Origin: Alisma plantago-aquatica | Lineage: Eukaryota; Streptophyta; Magnoliopsida; Alismatales; Alismataceae | NCBI GenBank assembly: GCA_963693085.1 | Contig: OY856411.1 | Span: forward strand, 70,173,001 to 70,237,000 | Direction of reading: 5' to 3' | DNA length: 64,000 bases | In this document: positions 25,301 through 37,800 of the stretch, piece by piece | Position numbering within the stretch: position 1 is the first letter of the stretch | Layout of the letters: each line of letters starts with the position of its first letter | Position numbers and translations under genes: made by a program | Notes under the pieces: model-generated | What the model was told of the DNA's origin: nothing | Databases searched by the model: none | The model's input: only the letters and a program-made list of their open reading frames with translations

Positions 25301-25922
25301 GATGACAAAAACGTCTTTCTATATGGAGATCTACAGGAGGAAGTATACATGGAGCAACCTCTAGGATTTGTTGCTCAGGGGGAGTCTGCCTTTAAAATCT
25401 GTAAACTCAGAAAGGTCGTCTATGGTCTTAAACAAAGCCTGCGTGTGTGGTTTGATAAACTCAGTCAGATCTTAATTACCTTTGGCTTTCGGCGATCACA
25501 ATATGATCATTCTATATTTATTCATAAGTCAACAGCAGGACTTGTTATCCTTATTGTGTATGTTGATATTGTCTTATCTGGCAGTGATAATGCGGGTATA
25601 CAGGAAACCAAAAATTATTTAGCACAACACTTCATCACCAAGGACCTTGGCAAACTGTGATACCTTTTAGGCATTGAGGTTGCCAGATCATCTGTTGGAC
25701 TCTGTCTTTCACAGAGAAAATATGTTCTTGACCTGTTGCAGGAGACAGGCATGTTGGGCTGCAAGCCAGCCAACACTCCTCTGGATCCTAATATGGATTG
25801 GGACAACAACAACTCTCCTCCTTATGTTGATCGCCACCAATTTCAGAGACTGGTAGGCAAGCTTATCTACCTGACGGTCACTAGGGTTGACCTAGCAGCT
25901 GCTGTAGGATTCATAAGCCGGT
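22363..25922 (+). pseudogene. Copia C gag-pol, 5' part, decayed
   Basis: Gag starts at MALSEPPRS (22,363) and has the zinc knuckle CNWCGRNNHTEDRC near 23,140. The protease motif reads IDSSAS at 23,401-23,418: the catalytic D-S-G is now D-S-S through GGT to AGT. The integrase zinc region has LGHPSATKL and CETCVLGKQ, and the core has HADIWGP. Reverse transcriptase motifs include RWMFTIKYQ, YGDLQEEVYMEQP and YGLKQS; the catalytic YVDD is damaged to YVDI near 25,560. Stops or frameshifts occur near 22,560, 23,989, 24,100, 24,326, 24,800 and 25,227. The frame is cut at 25,922 by the chromovirus and resumes at 38,920. Confidence 0.9.
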
Positions 25923-28319
25923 TGTGGCAACACATCCCATTATCACACAGATAATGAGGTGTTACGCAAAAATGTGCGGAAAACACCATAACCACAGATT
26001 ATCAAAAACACGGGTTAATTAAAACCGATTGCGGAAAACTGATAAACTGTGAAACTATTACTTTCCAGTCCTCATCTTGCACAGAAACATGTCATATAAA
26101 TATGTACATACACAAGATCTGACACGTGTCCACAGCTCAGGAACAGCTGTCCATCCATCACATGAGTTCACTACCTGTTCATATATACATAAAGGCCCGC
26201 ATCCGGCCAACAACAGGATATACAAATATCATCGAACGATCTTCGTGAAACATCGTCAAAACACTGCCAAGGACCTGAGAGTACAGGGATGACTCTAGAC
26301 TCTACTACAAAACATCCAAAACAGCACAATGTCCAACGCTTGCCTTCTACTGTTCCTCAAGCTGCTCGTCCGCAACACCACAACCACGGCCACGTCTACC
26401 TCGACTACCTAAAAAGGGTGTAAACCAGCGGAGTGAGACAATTGAACAATTGTCCCAGCGGGAAACATAGCTCCCCACCGCAACTATAGAATCTCAGCAA
26501 GATAAACCATAACAACAGTTATAACATGAGCAGATATATCAGAAGCAGTTATATATATATATAGCAAGATCATTCTTACCGGCAAGCATACCAGCTGTAC
26601 TAAAACTTATAACCAGATGTCTTTCAAAAGGATATGATTATCAAGGTAAGGTATATCAACATGTAACAGGATTATTAGAACAGAATATAATGTCACATAA
26701 CCTGATCATCAAGATAAGGTAGATTACCACATGACCTGCAAGGTATAACAGAATATTACACAAACAAGGCCTCAACCAATGTTTCGTATTTAATATGACT
26801 AGTAAATACTAAACGGTTGTATTACATTTTATTATGCCCTGAGGATTTGAAATGTACCGTTCAAATCCAACCTTCAGTTACGAAACCCAAACCGGTGCCA
26901 TACGAGGTCAATGGAAGAGACGGACTCCACGACCTCCCACCTCATGGTCAGTACATGAGTACAACACAAGCAGGACCGCAGTCACATGCTGAAGTGGTCT
27001 AAGCCACAGGGTTAGCTCCATAGGCTACCCATTCTCTAGCCCGCCTTGGTACAGGTCTCGGCGCTAGTAAAACTGAGCCACGGGCCTGATCACCGTGCTC
27101 TGAGCCATGAACGCATTCATGCTCCATACATCACATATCCTGAGCCATGGGCCTGTTCACCATGCTCTACACACATATCTGAGTCTGCAACCGAAGTTAC
27201 ACTCTTACCTCCTCATTTTCAGGCTAGGAGCAACCTACACATATTCAACAATATGCGCTTCCAGGTTAACCCGTAGGAAAACCCGTTTCACCATCACCAA
27301 GTCCTGACGATGATGGAACTATGGCCAGGGCAAACTACATGATGTGTTTCACTGTGTTTAATTAGTATCTTTTAGATGGATTGCAGGATTCAACCAAGTT
27401 GTATAACATGCAAGATATAACAGAAAGTAAATAACATTATATTATGATCTATTCATATCAACATGATCCATCTTAAGGATCCAACATCACATGTTACCAC
27501 TTGGCCTCTTGCCAACCATCCAGATCCATCTCAAGGATCATCACATACCACAGGGTCTCAATCCCCTCGTCATGTACTGTCACTGCCTCTTAAGGCTCAC
27601 ATCATCATCATGGGACCATCACATCACATACACAAACTTATGGGGCAATTATCAAAGTAATGTTACTCATTACATATGTCACATAGCCCTTTCATGGCTA
27701 AGTCATTACCTGCATGGTTAGGATACACAACAATCATAGATTCAACATAAGGAATATGCTCACTATCATGAAATATCATTCAAGATAATCTACTTATCAA
27801 TATGACACTTATTTGGTAACCAAGTATGTTAAGTACATCATTAACAAACCCTACTGATGCTTACCCTCAATCTCAGGATCATACAAGCAATCAAGGTATA
27901 TAGGAAACAGATTGAGTATACAGAATCAACACTATTATTAACAAAGTCATTACTATGCCATCAACTATTGTCATCTGTATCATGAAGCAACCTTTAACAT
28001 AACTGTCACTTAGCATCATTATTACCAACATTATGGTCATTAAACAAACTACTAGAGTAGTTATCATCATTCTCATTATCATTAACAATTAAGCATAACA
28101 GGTCACATCATGCATCTATTACATGAGGGCTATCATTAGATACATTACTATCATTAGCATCCTTATTATTTGCAAGGCAACATATTACATATTGATGGTA
28201 TCACAAACACCACCATCGTTTTATTAGTTATTGGATAAACATCCATTTCTATCACATAAGGGACCGTCACCAAAGAAACTCATACCCTCACTATAGCCTC
28301 ACAACCCTCATCTATAGCC

Positions 28320-29000
28320 TATCACCCAACATGGGTATCGGCCACCACACTAACCCTATCGGCCATCATGGCCCAAGGCATGTCGCCCAACATGGTATCG
28401 GCCACCATGATATCGACCATCATGGTATCGGCCATTAGGGCACAAAGCCTATCGTCTAACATGCCATCAACCATATCGGCCAACATGGGCACAAGGCATG
28501 ACGCCCACCAAGCTTATCGGCCAACACACTAAGCTCACTTTATCGCCCATCATGGGCAAGGGTATCGTCCAACATGCTACTAACCCTATCGGCCTACATG
28601 GATATCGGCCAACACAAGGGAGAGGTATCGTCCACCAAGATACTAACCCTATCGGCCATTAGGCACATCAGCCTATCGTCCAACAAAGAACCCTACTATG
28701 TCGTGCAACATGAGAGCAAGGGTGTTGCCCAACACCAAGAGCATTAACCAAAACACAAGGGACATCACTATGTCTCCCATCATATCGGCCAACCAGACCT
28801 TAGCTCACTCCATCGCCCACCAAGGTGCCATGTCGGCCACCAAAGAGAGCACCATGTCGCCCAACATGGTCACCATGTCGGCCAACACTCAAGCTAGGTC
28901 AACCTATCGACCTCCAACTCAAGGAACTCCAACCCTAAAGCATCATATCGTTCAACTTAAGGGCAAGTGTGTCGCCCAACACACCCATAAGGAAAGGATA
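28320..29000. repeat. Degenerate TATCGGCCA-type word array in the LTR, copy 1
   Basis: A short word of the form (T)ATCG(G/T/C)CCA(A/C/T)CATGG recurs a couple of dozen times at irregular spacing, interleaved with CCAAGG, GCCCAACA and ACTAACCCTATCGG. Further single copies continue to about 29,410. The matching array in the other LTR is at 37,240-37,890. Confidence 0.8.
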
Positions 29001-29627
29001 TCGCCCAACCCTAGGTCACCTTCAAACTCCAACTCAAGGAAGCCCCAAACCCTAGAAAGCAAAGTACACAAAGGGACCCTACAACCCTAAGGGAAATATC
29101 GGCCACTAAGGTACACTTAGCAAAGTACAAAAGTAAGGAGCTAAGCTAAACTACTACATGCATAAGATCAAGCAAGAAGTAAAGGAGTTAGGGTTAGAAG
29201 CTATGCAACCCGCCTTAAGCTCCAAGGAAGAAGATGCACTTTGAGCTCCAAGGTTGTCGGCCACCAAAGCTCCAAAGCACTACAGGGTCCAAAGCTATCG
29301 TCCACCAGGCTGCTCCAAGGAAGTGTATCGGCCACTCCAAGGAAGTGTATCGGCCACCACTTCAGCTCCAAGGAAGTGTATCGGTCAATACAAGCAAGAT
29401 GGAGAGGGGTATCGTGCACCAAGGGTGGAGGGGAGACCAAAGGACCAAAGGAGACTAAGGCAAGGAGAAGAGCTACCTATATAGGAAGAAGGGGAGGAGA
29501 AACCAAGGTACAACCATGCTATGTGTCCTCCACCCAAGGGACACATGTCCACCAACTCAAGCCACCTCTCATGCAAGCCATAAGGCACTTGTCCAAGATG
29601 TGCACCATGTGTCCACCAACCAAGCCA

Positions 29628-29710
29628 AGCTATCTGGGCGACACAACAAGAGCTACTGGGCGACACACCAAGCAACTGGGCGACACACCACCTGCCATGG
29701 GCGACACAAG
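29628..29710. repeat. CTGGGCGACAC short repeats, copy 1
   Basis: Four copies of (C/T)GGGCGACAC lie within about 80 bp. The other LTR has the same set at about 38,537-38,616, one copy being mutated there. Confidence 0.75.
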
Positions 29711-30025
29711 GCTCAAGCAAGCCCAAACAAGGAACTCCAAGGCCCAAACAAGCTCAACTCAGGCCCAAAGGACTCAAAAAACAAGCCCAAGCCTTCCTCT
29801 CAACCCTAAAGGAAGCAAAGAGGGAAAACATCTCACAAGATGGCAAACTTGCCCACAAAACCCTAAACTTGGGTTATTTGCAAGCAGCCCCTCGAACTCT
29901 CAACAAAGCACAACCAAACCCTAATCACCACTTAAGGTGATTAGCAAGCACCAAAGCACCAAGATCAAGCAAAACAAACAGGGTAAACCCTAAACGCAGG
30001 TCAGGGTCCTTACAGCCATAAACCT

Positions 30026-33000
30026 CTACAAAAGGATTTCGTCCCTGAAATCCGAAGAGAAAAGTGAGGGATACTTCCTCCTCATCTCTTCCTCAAGCTC
30101 CCACGTGGCTTCCTCAACGCCACGGTGATGCCAAAGGACCTTCACAAGAACCAGATCCTTTCTCTTCAGCTTCTTGACTCTTCTGTCAAGGATCATCATA
30201 GGACCCTCTTCATAAGTCACATCTTTGTCAAGCTCAACTTCAACTGGTTGTATCACTGTTCCTATATCCGGATGACTTTTCTTCAGCATACTGACATGGA
30301 ACACTGGATGTAACCTGTGCAACTCTGGAGGCAATTCTAACTCATAAGCCACCTTGCCAACACGTGCTATGACTGAGTAAGGCCCCATATATCTGGGAGC
30401 TAACTTACCTTTCCGTCCAAACCTCAGCACACCTTTCCACGAAGAGACTTTAAGATACACCTTGTCTCCCACCTGGAACTCCAAGGGTCGTCGGCGATTG
30501 TCTGCATAAGACTTCTGCCTGTCTTGTGCCGCTTTCAACTGTTGTTGTATCACCTTGATCTTTTCTATCGTTTGCTGTACTAACTCAGGACCCAAAAGCT
30601 GATATTCACCTGATTCATACCAACACAAAGGAGATCTGCACTTCCTCCCATACAAAGATTCATAGGGAGCCATGTCAATGCTCCGCTGATAGCTATTGTT
30701 GTAGGAAAACTCTATCAAACTGAGATGTACGTCCCAACTGCCTAGGAACTGCAAAACACAAGCACGAAGAAGATCCTCCAAAGTCTGAATAGTCCTCTCA
30801 GACTGTCCATCTGTCTGCGGGTGGAAAGCGGTACTGAACTTCAACTGCGTTCCCATCGCCCTGTGCAACTGTTCCCAAAAACGACTTGTAAACTGAGGAC
30901 CTCTATCAGAAACTATCGTTGCTGGCACACCATGCAAACGAACTATCTCATCTACATATACTCGAGCGAGCTTTTCAGCTGTATACGTGGTCTTCACAGG
31001 TAAGAAATGGGCAGACTTCGTCAATCTGTCCACTATCACCCAAATGGAATCATGATTCCTAGTTGTCCTGGGTAGACCAACTACGAAATCCATGGTTATA
31101 TGATCCCATTTCCACTGTGGTATAGGCAAAGGTTGCAACGTACCTTCCGGCTTTTGATGCTCAGCCTTGACTTGCTGACACACCGCACACCTAGCCACGA
31201 ACTCAGCTACATCTTTCTTCAAGCCGGGCCACCAGTACAAGTCTTTCAGACTATGGTACATCTTGGTGACACCTGGATGCATAGCATACATCGACGTGTG
31301 TGCTTCCTCGAGCACCAGCTTCCTCAGATTATCAGCATCTAGAACCACCATCCTATTATGATAGCAAACCACTCCATCCTCGGACTTATGGAACCCATCA
31401 CGCTTTTCGCTGCCAAACTCTGATCTGATTAACTGTACTGTACCATCTGTTTGTTGTGCATCCTTGATCTGTTGTCTCAACGTGGGCTTGATTTGCATCT
31501 GTGCTAAAAGTCCAGCTAACGAGGAAACCTCCATCTGTACGTTCATCTGCCGTAAGGAGACTAACATGTCCCGCCTATGGCATACCAAAGAACTCATCTG
31601 TGCCTTCTTGGGAGTAGAAGACTTTCTGCTAAGCGCGTCAGCTACCACATTCGCCTTACCAGGATGATACTCGATAGTGCAATCATAATCATTGATCAAC
31701 TCCATCCACCGACGTTGTCGCATGTTCAACTCTTGCTGTGAGAAGATGTACTTCAGATTCTTGTGATCTGTAAAGATCTGACACACTTCCCCATAAAGAT
31801 AGTGTCTCCAAATCTTTAAGGCATGAACTACTGCTTCCAGCTCCAAATCATGAGTCGGATAGTTCTCCTCGTGTTTCTTAATCTGTCGTGAAGCAAAAGA
31901 AACCACATGATCTTCCTGCATCAGCACACAACCCAAACCTTTCTTGGACGCATCACAGAAAACAACATAGCCTTTTCCAGATTCTGGCAAGATCAACACT
32001 GGAGCACTGGTTAGCTTTTCCTTCAAACTTTGGAAAGCTTGCTGACATCGATCATCCCAAACAAAAGGTACATCCTTCCTGGTCAACTTCATCATCGGTA
32101 GAGTTATCGAACTGAAGTCCTTGATAAACCTCCGGTAGTATCCTTCTAGACCAAGGAAACTACGAACTTCTGTCGGCATCTTCGGCTGTTCCCAATCCGC
32201 AACGGATTCCACTTTCTTCGGATCTACTTTGACTCCTTCAGCAGATATCACATGACCTAAGAAAGTCACTTCATCCAACCAGAACTCACACTTACTAAAC
32301 TTAGCATACAACTGATGTTGACGAAGGAGAGTCAACGCTTGACGAAGATGTTGCTCATGCTCTAGCCGGTTCCGACTATAGATCAAGATGTCATCTATAA
32401 AAACTACAACAAACTGATCTAAGAACGGACGAAACACTCTGTTCATCAGGTCCATGAAAGCAGCAGGTGCATTGGTTAACCCAAACGGCATAACCACAAA
32501 CTCAAAATGACCATACCTCGTCCTAAAGGCTGACTTTGGTATGTCATCCGCCTTTATCCTCAACTGATGATATCCAGACCGTAGATCGATCTTCGAAAAC
32601 ACTATAGCACCACACAACTGATCGAACAGGTCATCTATCCTCGGAAACGGGTACTTATTCTTGATCGTGACCTTGTTCAACTGTCGGTAATCTATACACA
32701 ACCGCATCGAACCATCCTTCTTCTTAACGAACAACACGGGAGCACCCCAAGGTGACGTGCTCGGTCTGATGAAACCTTTCTCCAACAACTCTTGTAACTG
32801 CTTCTTCAACTCTACCATCTCTGCTGGAGCCATCCTGTAAGGTGTCTGTGCAATCGGCTGCGTTCCCGGAACCAGATTGATCTCAAAATCGATCTCTCGG
32901 GGTGGAGGAACACCAGGAAACTCCTCGGGAAACACATCTGCAAACTCTCGGACCACTGACACTTCTTCAAGGTTAAGGCCTTTCACCTTGGTATCCACAA

Positions 33001-33514
33001 CGGTATCCACAACGTGAGCTAAGAACGCCTCACATCCTTGTCGCAACAACCTACCTGCCACCATAGCTGACACCAGACACGTCGGAAGAATATTCCTATC
33101 TCCCTGGAAGATCCACTTCTCTCCAGCAACATCAAACACCGCCTGCTTGGATCCACAGTCCAAGACAACCTTATACTTTTCTAAGGTATCCATCCCAAGG
33201 ATAACATCGAAACCATGCATATCAAGCGGTATGAGATCCACCTGAATGATGTGTCCCGAAAAAGACAAAACACAAGATGGACACTCTTCTCGAAGCAAAG
33301 AGGAACCATCAAGAGGGGTTTCTAGCAACAAGCTATCCTTCTTACAACTAACAGGTAGATGACAGTTTTCAAGCATACTATAGGCGATAAAAGAGTGTGT
33401 AGCACCCGGGTCAACCAGAACAGATATAAAGCAAGAAGAAGACATATCAGAATGAAATAACTCCATCTGACCTGTCACCACTCGCGGGTTGACTATCGCC
33501 TCCGGCTGATTCAT
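30026..33514 (-). CDS. Chromovirus Pol polyprotein (protease, RT, RNase H, integrase, chromodomain)
   Basis: This 1,162-residue open frame is uninterrupted. Protease motif DPGATHSF lies at about residues 35-42. The reverse transcriptase spans about 225-420, with [10 protein letters not shown] near 308 and catalytic FIDD near 372-375. RNase H has FCDASKKG near 519, THDLELEAV near 554, FTDHKNLKY near 581 and VADALSR near 624. The integrase has an HHCC finger (H739, H746, C776, C779) and D809, D870, E906, giving the D-D-35-E spacing. A GPY/F module is near 1,041-1,062 and a chromodomain near 1,103-1,152. All catalytic residues appear present. The protein copies and inserts the element; chromodomains direct integration to heterochromatin. 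Its ATG overlaps the gag stop as ATGA, and the original frame continues upstream into the gag tail. Confidence 0.95.
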   Translation of the reverse strand: MNQPEAIVNPRVVTGQMELFHSDMSSSCFISVLVDPGATHSFIAYSMLENCHLPVSCKKDSLLLETPLDGSSLLREECPSCVLSFSGHIIQVDLIPLDMHGFDVILGMDTLEKYKVVLDCGSKQAVFDVAGEKWIFQGDRNILPTCLVSAMVAGRLLRQGCEAFLAHVVDTVVDTKVKGLNLEEVSVVREFADVFPEEFPGVPPPREIDFEINLVPGTQPIAQTPYRMAPAEMVELKKQLQELLEKGFIRPSTSPWGAPVLFVKKKDGSMRLCIDYRQLNKVTIKNKYPFPRIDDLFDQLCGAIVFSKIDLRSGYHQLRIKADDIPKSAFRTRYGHFEFVVMPFGLTNAPAAFMDLMNRVFRPFLDQFVVVFIDDILIYSRNRLEHEQHLRQALTLLRQHQLYAKFSKCEFWLDEVTFLGHVISAEGVKVDPKKVESVADWEQPKMPTEVRSFLGLEGYYRRFIKDFSSITLPMMKLTRKDVPFVWDDRCQQAFQSLKEKLTSAPVLILPESGKGYVVFCDASKKGLGCVLMQEDHVVSFASRQIKKHEENYPTHDLELEAVVHALKIWRHYLYGEVCQIFTDHKNLKYIFSQQELNMRQRRWMELINDYDCTIEYHPGKANVVADALSRKSSTPKKAQMSSLVCHRRDMLVSLRQMNVQMEVSSLAGLLAQMQIKPTLRQQIKDAQQTDGTVQLIRSEFGSEKRDGFHKSEDGVVCYHNRMVVLDADNLRKLVLEEAHTSMYAMHPGVTKMYHSLKDLYWWPGLKKDVAEFVARCAVCQQVKAEHQKPEGTLQPLPIPQWKWDHITMDFVVGLPRTTRNHDSIWVIVDRLTKSAHFLPVKTTYTAEKLARVYVDEIVRLHGVPATIVSDRGPQFTSRFWEQLHRAMGTQLKFSTAFHPQTDGQSERTIQTLEDLLRACVLQFLGSWDVHLSLIEFSYNNSYQRSIDMAPYESLYGRKCRSPLCWYESGEYQLLGPELVQQTIEKIKVIQQQLKAAQDRQKSYADNRRRPLEFQVGDKVYLKVSSWKGVLRFGRKGKLAPRYMGPYSVIARVGKVAYELELPPELHRLHPVFHVSMLKKSHPDIGTVIQPVEVELDKDVTYEEGPMMILDRRVKKLKRKDLVLVKVLWHHRGVEEATWELEEEMRRKYPSLFSSDFRDEILL

Positions 33515-34719
33515 GGCATAGAATCGAGCCGTAGCTTGCTGTCCATGACCTCTGCTCCCTTGAGCAGACGATCCAGCTTGAGACGCTTGACCGCGTCCTC
33601 GTCCTCTGCTACACTGGGTTGTGGTCTCTCAGACTTCTGGAAACTCTGCCTCGGTTGCTGCGTCACTTCAACATCTCTATTCGGGCAATTGAACTTCCAA
33701 TGCCCGACTTGTCCACAGAGATGACATGCTCTATTGTCAACTCGTGGCCTAGATGGCTCTGTCACTGCCACCGAAGCTGAACTGGGCGCCTTGGACGGTG
33801 AAGAAACATAACCTTTCCCCTTACTCGGAGACCACTGAGATGGTACACCAGAACTTCTCATCACTGACGGTGCTGAAAACCTGGGCTTCTTGAAGCCACC
33901 AAACCTTCGTCCTTGAAACTGAGCAGGTCTTTTAAGAGACACCGACTCTCTTTTCTCCCTCACTGTCCTCTCGATCCGTCGAAGTGATTCCACAAACGTA
34001 GCAAACCGCTCTCGGTTTTCCAGCGCAGACACAGGGGTTGTCAACTCAGCACTCAAACCCTTCTCGAAACGTCTGATCCGTTCATCATCTGTCGCCGCCA
34101 TGTGAGGACAGAACCTCAACAGATCCATAAACTTAGCTTCATACTCAGTGATGTTCATCGTTCCTTGCCGCAACTTCTCAAACTGACTGATCTTCTCATC
34201 CAGGTACGTCTTCGGAAAGTATCTGGTGACGAACTCACGCCGAAACACTTCCCAACAGATCACCTCACCAGGCCGCTTCTCTTCCTCGATGGTCCACCAG
34301 TGACCAGCACTACCCTTCAAAAGGTAGACAACATGCTTTACTTTGTCTGCTTCGGGGATGTTGAGGATCCAAAAAGCCTTTTCAAGACTCGTCAGCCACA
34401 GATTTGCATCTGCTGGATCAGCCGTTCCAGCATAATCCGAAGCTTCGACTCGACGAAGCCGCTCAAAGGTCTTCCCAATACCCGATGCTTCTCCATGGGG
34501 AACCTGTGCTCGCGGAGGAGGCACTAGAAATCGCTCAACCATGAGATTCATCGTAGCCATTAACTGCCCCATAAGCTGTTGGTAGGTAGGGTGTTCAAGT
34601 ATGGCTGGGTCTGGTTGGGGGACCTCAGGAACCCGATCTTCATGTGCCCGTCCATCTGCTCCATCAACCGATGCAGCATCACTATGCTCAGGAGCATGTT
34701 CTTCATGGTTTCCAGACAT
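33511..34719 (-). CDS. Chromovirus Gag (capsid/nucleocapsid)
   Basis: This 402-residue frame forms the particle shell and packages RNA. The N-terminus is acidic. The Retrotrans_gag-like core is at about residues 95-215, with [20 protein letters not shown] and EFVTRYFP. A basic Arg/Lys/Pro stretch follows. One zinc knuckle C332-X2-C335-X4-H340-X4-C345 ([14 protein letters not shown]) binds RNA. After about residue 368 the sequence no longer looks like a Gag tail, while the Pol frame over the same DNA (about 33,520-33,615) reads Gly/Arg/Gln/Ser-rich, as expected of a Gag-protease linker. A single-base indel near 33,606-33,625 therefore most likely split an originally continuous gag-pol frame. 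Confidence 0.92.
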   Translation of the reverse strand: MSGNHEEHAPEHSDAASVDGADGRAHEDRVPEVPQPDPAILEHPTYQQLMGQLMATMNLMVERFLVPPPRAQVPHGEASGIGKTFERLRRVEASDYAGTADPADANLWLTSLEKAFWILNIPEADKVKHVVYLLKGSAGHWWTIEEEKRPGEVICWEVFRREFVTRYFPKTYLDEKISQFEKLRQGTMNITEYEAKFMDLLRFCPHMAATDDERIRRFEKGLSAELTTPVSALENRERFATFVESLRRIERTVREKRESVSLKRPAQFQGRRFGGFKKPRFSAPSVMRSSGVPSQWSPSKGKGYVSSPSKAPSSASVAVTEPSRPRVDNRACHLCGQVGHWKFNCPNRDVEVTQQPRQSFQKSERPQPSVAEDEDAVKRLKLDRLLKGAEVMDSKLRLDSMP

Positions 34720-34828
34720 CTTGGCTTTTCTTCTGCTGAGGGCAGAAGATTTTTATAAGATAACCTGGGAAACTCATAAGAACATACTCAACCTAGTCCT
34801 AGATCCCTGTAGACTCAGCGAACCTAAA

Positions 34829-34840
34829 GCTCTGATACCA
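34829..34840 (-). other. Primer-binding site of the chromovirus
   Basis: On the minus strand it reads TGGTATCAGAGC, the exact complement of the initiator tRNA-Met 3' end, five bases downstream of the 5' LTR. Confidence 0.9.
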
Positions 34841-34845
34841 AAACT

Positions 34846-37800
34846 TGTGGCAACACATCCCATTTTCACACAGATAACGAGGTGTTACGCGAAAACGTGC
34901 GGAAAACACCATAACCACAGATTATCAAAAACACGGGTTAATTAAAACCGATTGCGGAAAACTGATAAACTGTGAAACTATTACTTTCCAGTCCTCATCC
35001 TGCACAGAAACATGTCATATAAATATGTACATACACAAGATCTGACACGTGTCCACAGCTCAGGAACAGCTGTCCATCCATCACATGAGTTCACTACATG
35101 TTCATATATACATAAAGGCCCGCATCCGGCCAACAGCAGGATATACAGATATCATCGAACGATCTTCGTGAAACATCGTCAAAACACTGCCAAGGACCTG
35201 AGAGTACAGGGATGACTCTAGACTCTACTACAAAACATCCAAAACAGCAGCATGTCCAACACTTGCCTTCTACTGTTCCTCAAGTTGCTCGTCCACAACA
35301 CCACAACCACGGCCACGTCTACCTCGACCACCTAAAAAGGGTGTAAACCAGCGGAGTGAGACAATTGAACAATTGTCCCAGCAGGAAACATAGCTCCCCA
35401 CCGCAACTATAGAATCTCAGCAAGATAAACCATAACAGCAGTTATAACATGAGCAGATATATCAGAAGCAGTTATATATATATAGCAAGATCATTCTTAC
35501 CGGAAAGCATACCAGCTGTACTAAAACTTATAACCATATGTATTTCAAAAGGATATGATTATCAAGGTAAGGTATATCAACATGTAACAGGATTATTAGA
35601 ACAGAATATAATGTCACATAACCTGATCATCAAGATAAGGTAGATTACCACATGACCTGCAAGGTATAACGGAATATTACACAAACAAGGCCTCAACCAA
35701 TGTTTCATATTTAATATGACTAGTAAATACTAAACGGTTGTATTACATTTTATTATGCCCTGAGGATTTGAACCGTACCATTCAAATCCAACCTTCGGTT
35801 ATGAAACCCAAACCGGTGCCATACGAGGTCAATGGAAGAGCCGGACTCCACGACCTCCCACCTCATGGTCAGTACATGAGTACAACACAAGCAGGACCGC
35901 AGTCACATGCTGAAGTGGTCTAAGCCACAGGGTTAGCTCCATAGGCTACCCATTCTCTAGCCCGCCTTGGTACAGGTCTCGGCGCTAGTAAAACTGAGCC
36001 ACGGGCCTGATCACCGTGCTCTGAGCCATGAACGCATTCATGCTCCATACATCACATATCCTGAGCCATGGGCCTATTCACCATGCTCTACACACATATC
36101 TGAGTCTGCAACCGAAGTTACACTCTTACCTCCTCATTTTCAGGCTAGGAGCAACCTACACATATTCAACAATATGCGCTTCCAGGTTAACCCGTAGGAA
36201 AACCCGTTTCACCATCACCAAGTCCTGACGATGATGGATCTATGGCCAGGGCAAACTACATGATGTGTTTCACTGTGTTTAATTAGTATCTTTTAGATGG
36301 ATTGCAGGATTCAACCAAGTTGTATAACATGCAAGATATAACAGAAAGTAAAGAACATTATATTATGATCTATTCATATCAACCTGATCCATCTTAAGGA
36401 TCCAACATCACATGTTACCACTTGGCCTCTTGCCAACCATCCAGATTCATATCAAGGATCATCACATACCGCAGGGTCTCAATCCCCTCGTCATGTACTG
36501 TCACTGCCTCTTAAGGCTCACATCATCATCATGGGACCATAACATCACATACACAAACTTATGGGGCAATTATCAAAGTAATGTTACTCATTACATATGT
36601 CACATAGCCCTTTCATGGATAAGTCATTACCTGCATGGTTAGGATACACAACAATCATAGATTCAACATAAGGAATATGCTCACTATCATGAAATATCAT
36701 TCAAGATAATCTACTTATCAATATGACACTTATTTGGTAACCAAGTATGTTAAGTACATCATTAACAAACCCTACTGATGCTTACCCTCAATCTCAGGAT
36801 CATACAAGCAATCAAGGTATATAGGAAACAGATTGAGTATACAGAATCAACACTATTATTAACAAAGTCATTACTATGCCATCAACTATTGTCATCTGTA
36901 TCATGAAGCAACCTTTAACATAACTGTCACTTAGCATCATTATTACCAACATTATGGTCATTAAACAAACTACTAGAGTACTTATCATCATTCTCATTAT
37001 CATTAACAATTAAGCATAACAAGTCACATCATGCATCTATTACATGAGGGCTATCATTAGATACATTACTATCATTAGCATCCTTATTATTTGCAAGGCA
37101 ACATATTACATATTGATGGTATCACAAACACCACCATCATTTTATTAGTTAATGGATAAACATCCACTTCTATCACATAAGGGACCGTCACCAAAGAAAC
37201 TCATACCCTCACTATAGCCTCACAACCCTCATCTATAGCCTATCACCCAACATGGGTATCGGCCACCACACTAACCCTATCGGCCATCATGGCCCAAGGC
37301 ATGTCGCCCAACATGGTATCGGCCACCATGATATCGGCCATCATGGTATCGGCCATTAGGGCACAAAGCCAATCATCTAACATGCCATCAACCATATCGG
37401 CCAACATGGGCACAAGGCATGACGCCCACCAAGCTTATCGGCCAACACACTAAGCTCACTCTATCGCCCATCATGGGCAAGGGTATCGTCCAACATGCTA
37501 CTAACCCTATCGGCCTACATGGATATCGGCCAACACAAGGGAGAGGTATCGTCCACCAAGATACTAACCCTATCGGCCATTAGGCACATCAGCCTATCGT
37601 CCAACAAAGAACCCTACTATGTCATGCAACATGAGAGCAAGGGTGTTGCCCAACACCAAGAGCATTAACCAAAACACAAGGGACATCACTATGTCTCCCA
37701 TCATATCGGCCAACCAGACCTTAGCTCACTCCATCGCCCACCAAGATGCATGTCGCCCAACATGGTCACCATGTCGGCCAACACTCAACCTAGGTCAACC

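Larger units (their letters stand above)
25923..30014 (-). repeat. 3' LTR of the chromovirus (4,092 bp)
   Basis: It matches 34,846-38,919 nearly throughout. It is non-coding: open frames of up to about 230 codons (for example 29,241-29,924) have repetitive composition and no recognised domain. It ends 11 bp from the pol stop. Confidence 0.95.

Noticed and set aside
28320..29000. CRISPR-like spaced repeats
   Set aside because: The words are degenerate, spacing is irregular and the context is a plant LTR; there is no cas gene and no prokaryotic sequence.
29241..29924. 227-codon plus-strand frame (and its twin at 38,137-38,829)
   Set aside because: It lies within the chromovirus LTR, opposite to the element, with repetitive content and no conserved domain. 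It is present in both copies only because the LTRs are duplicated.
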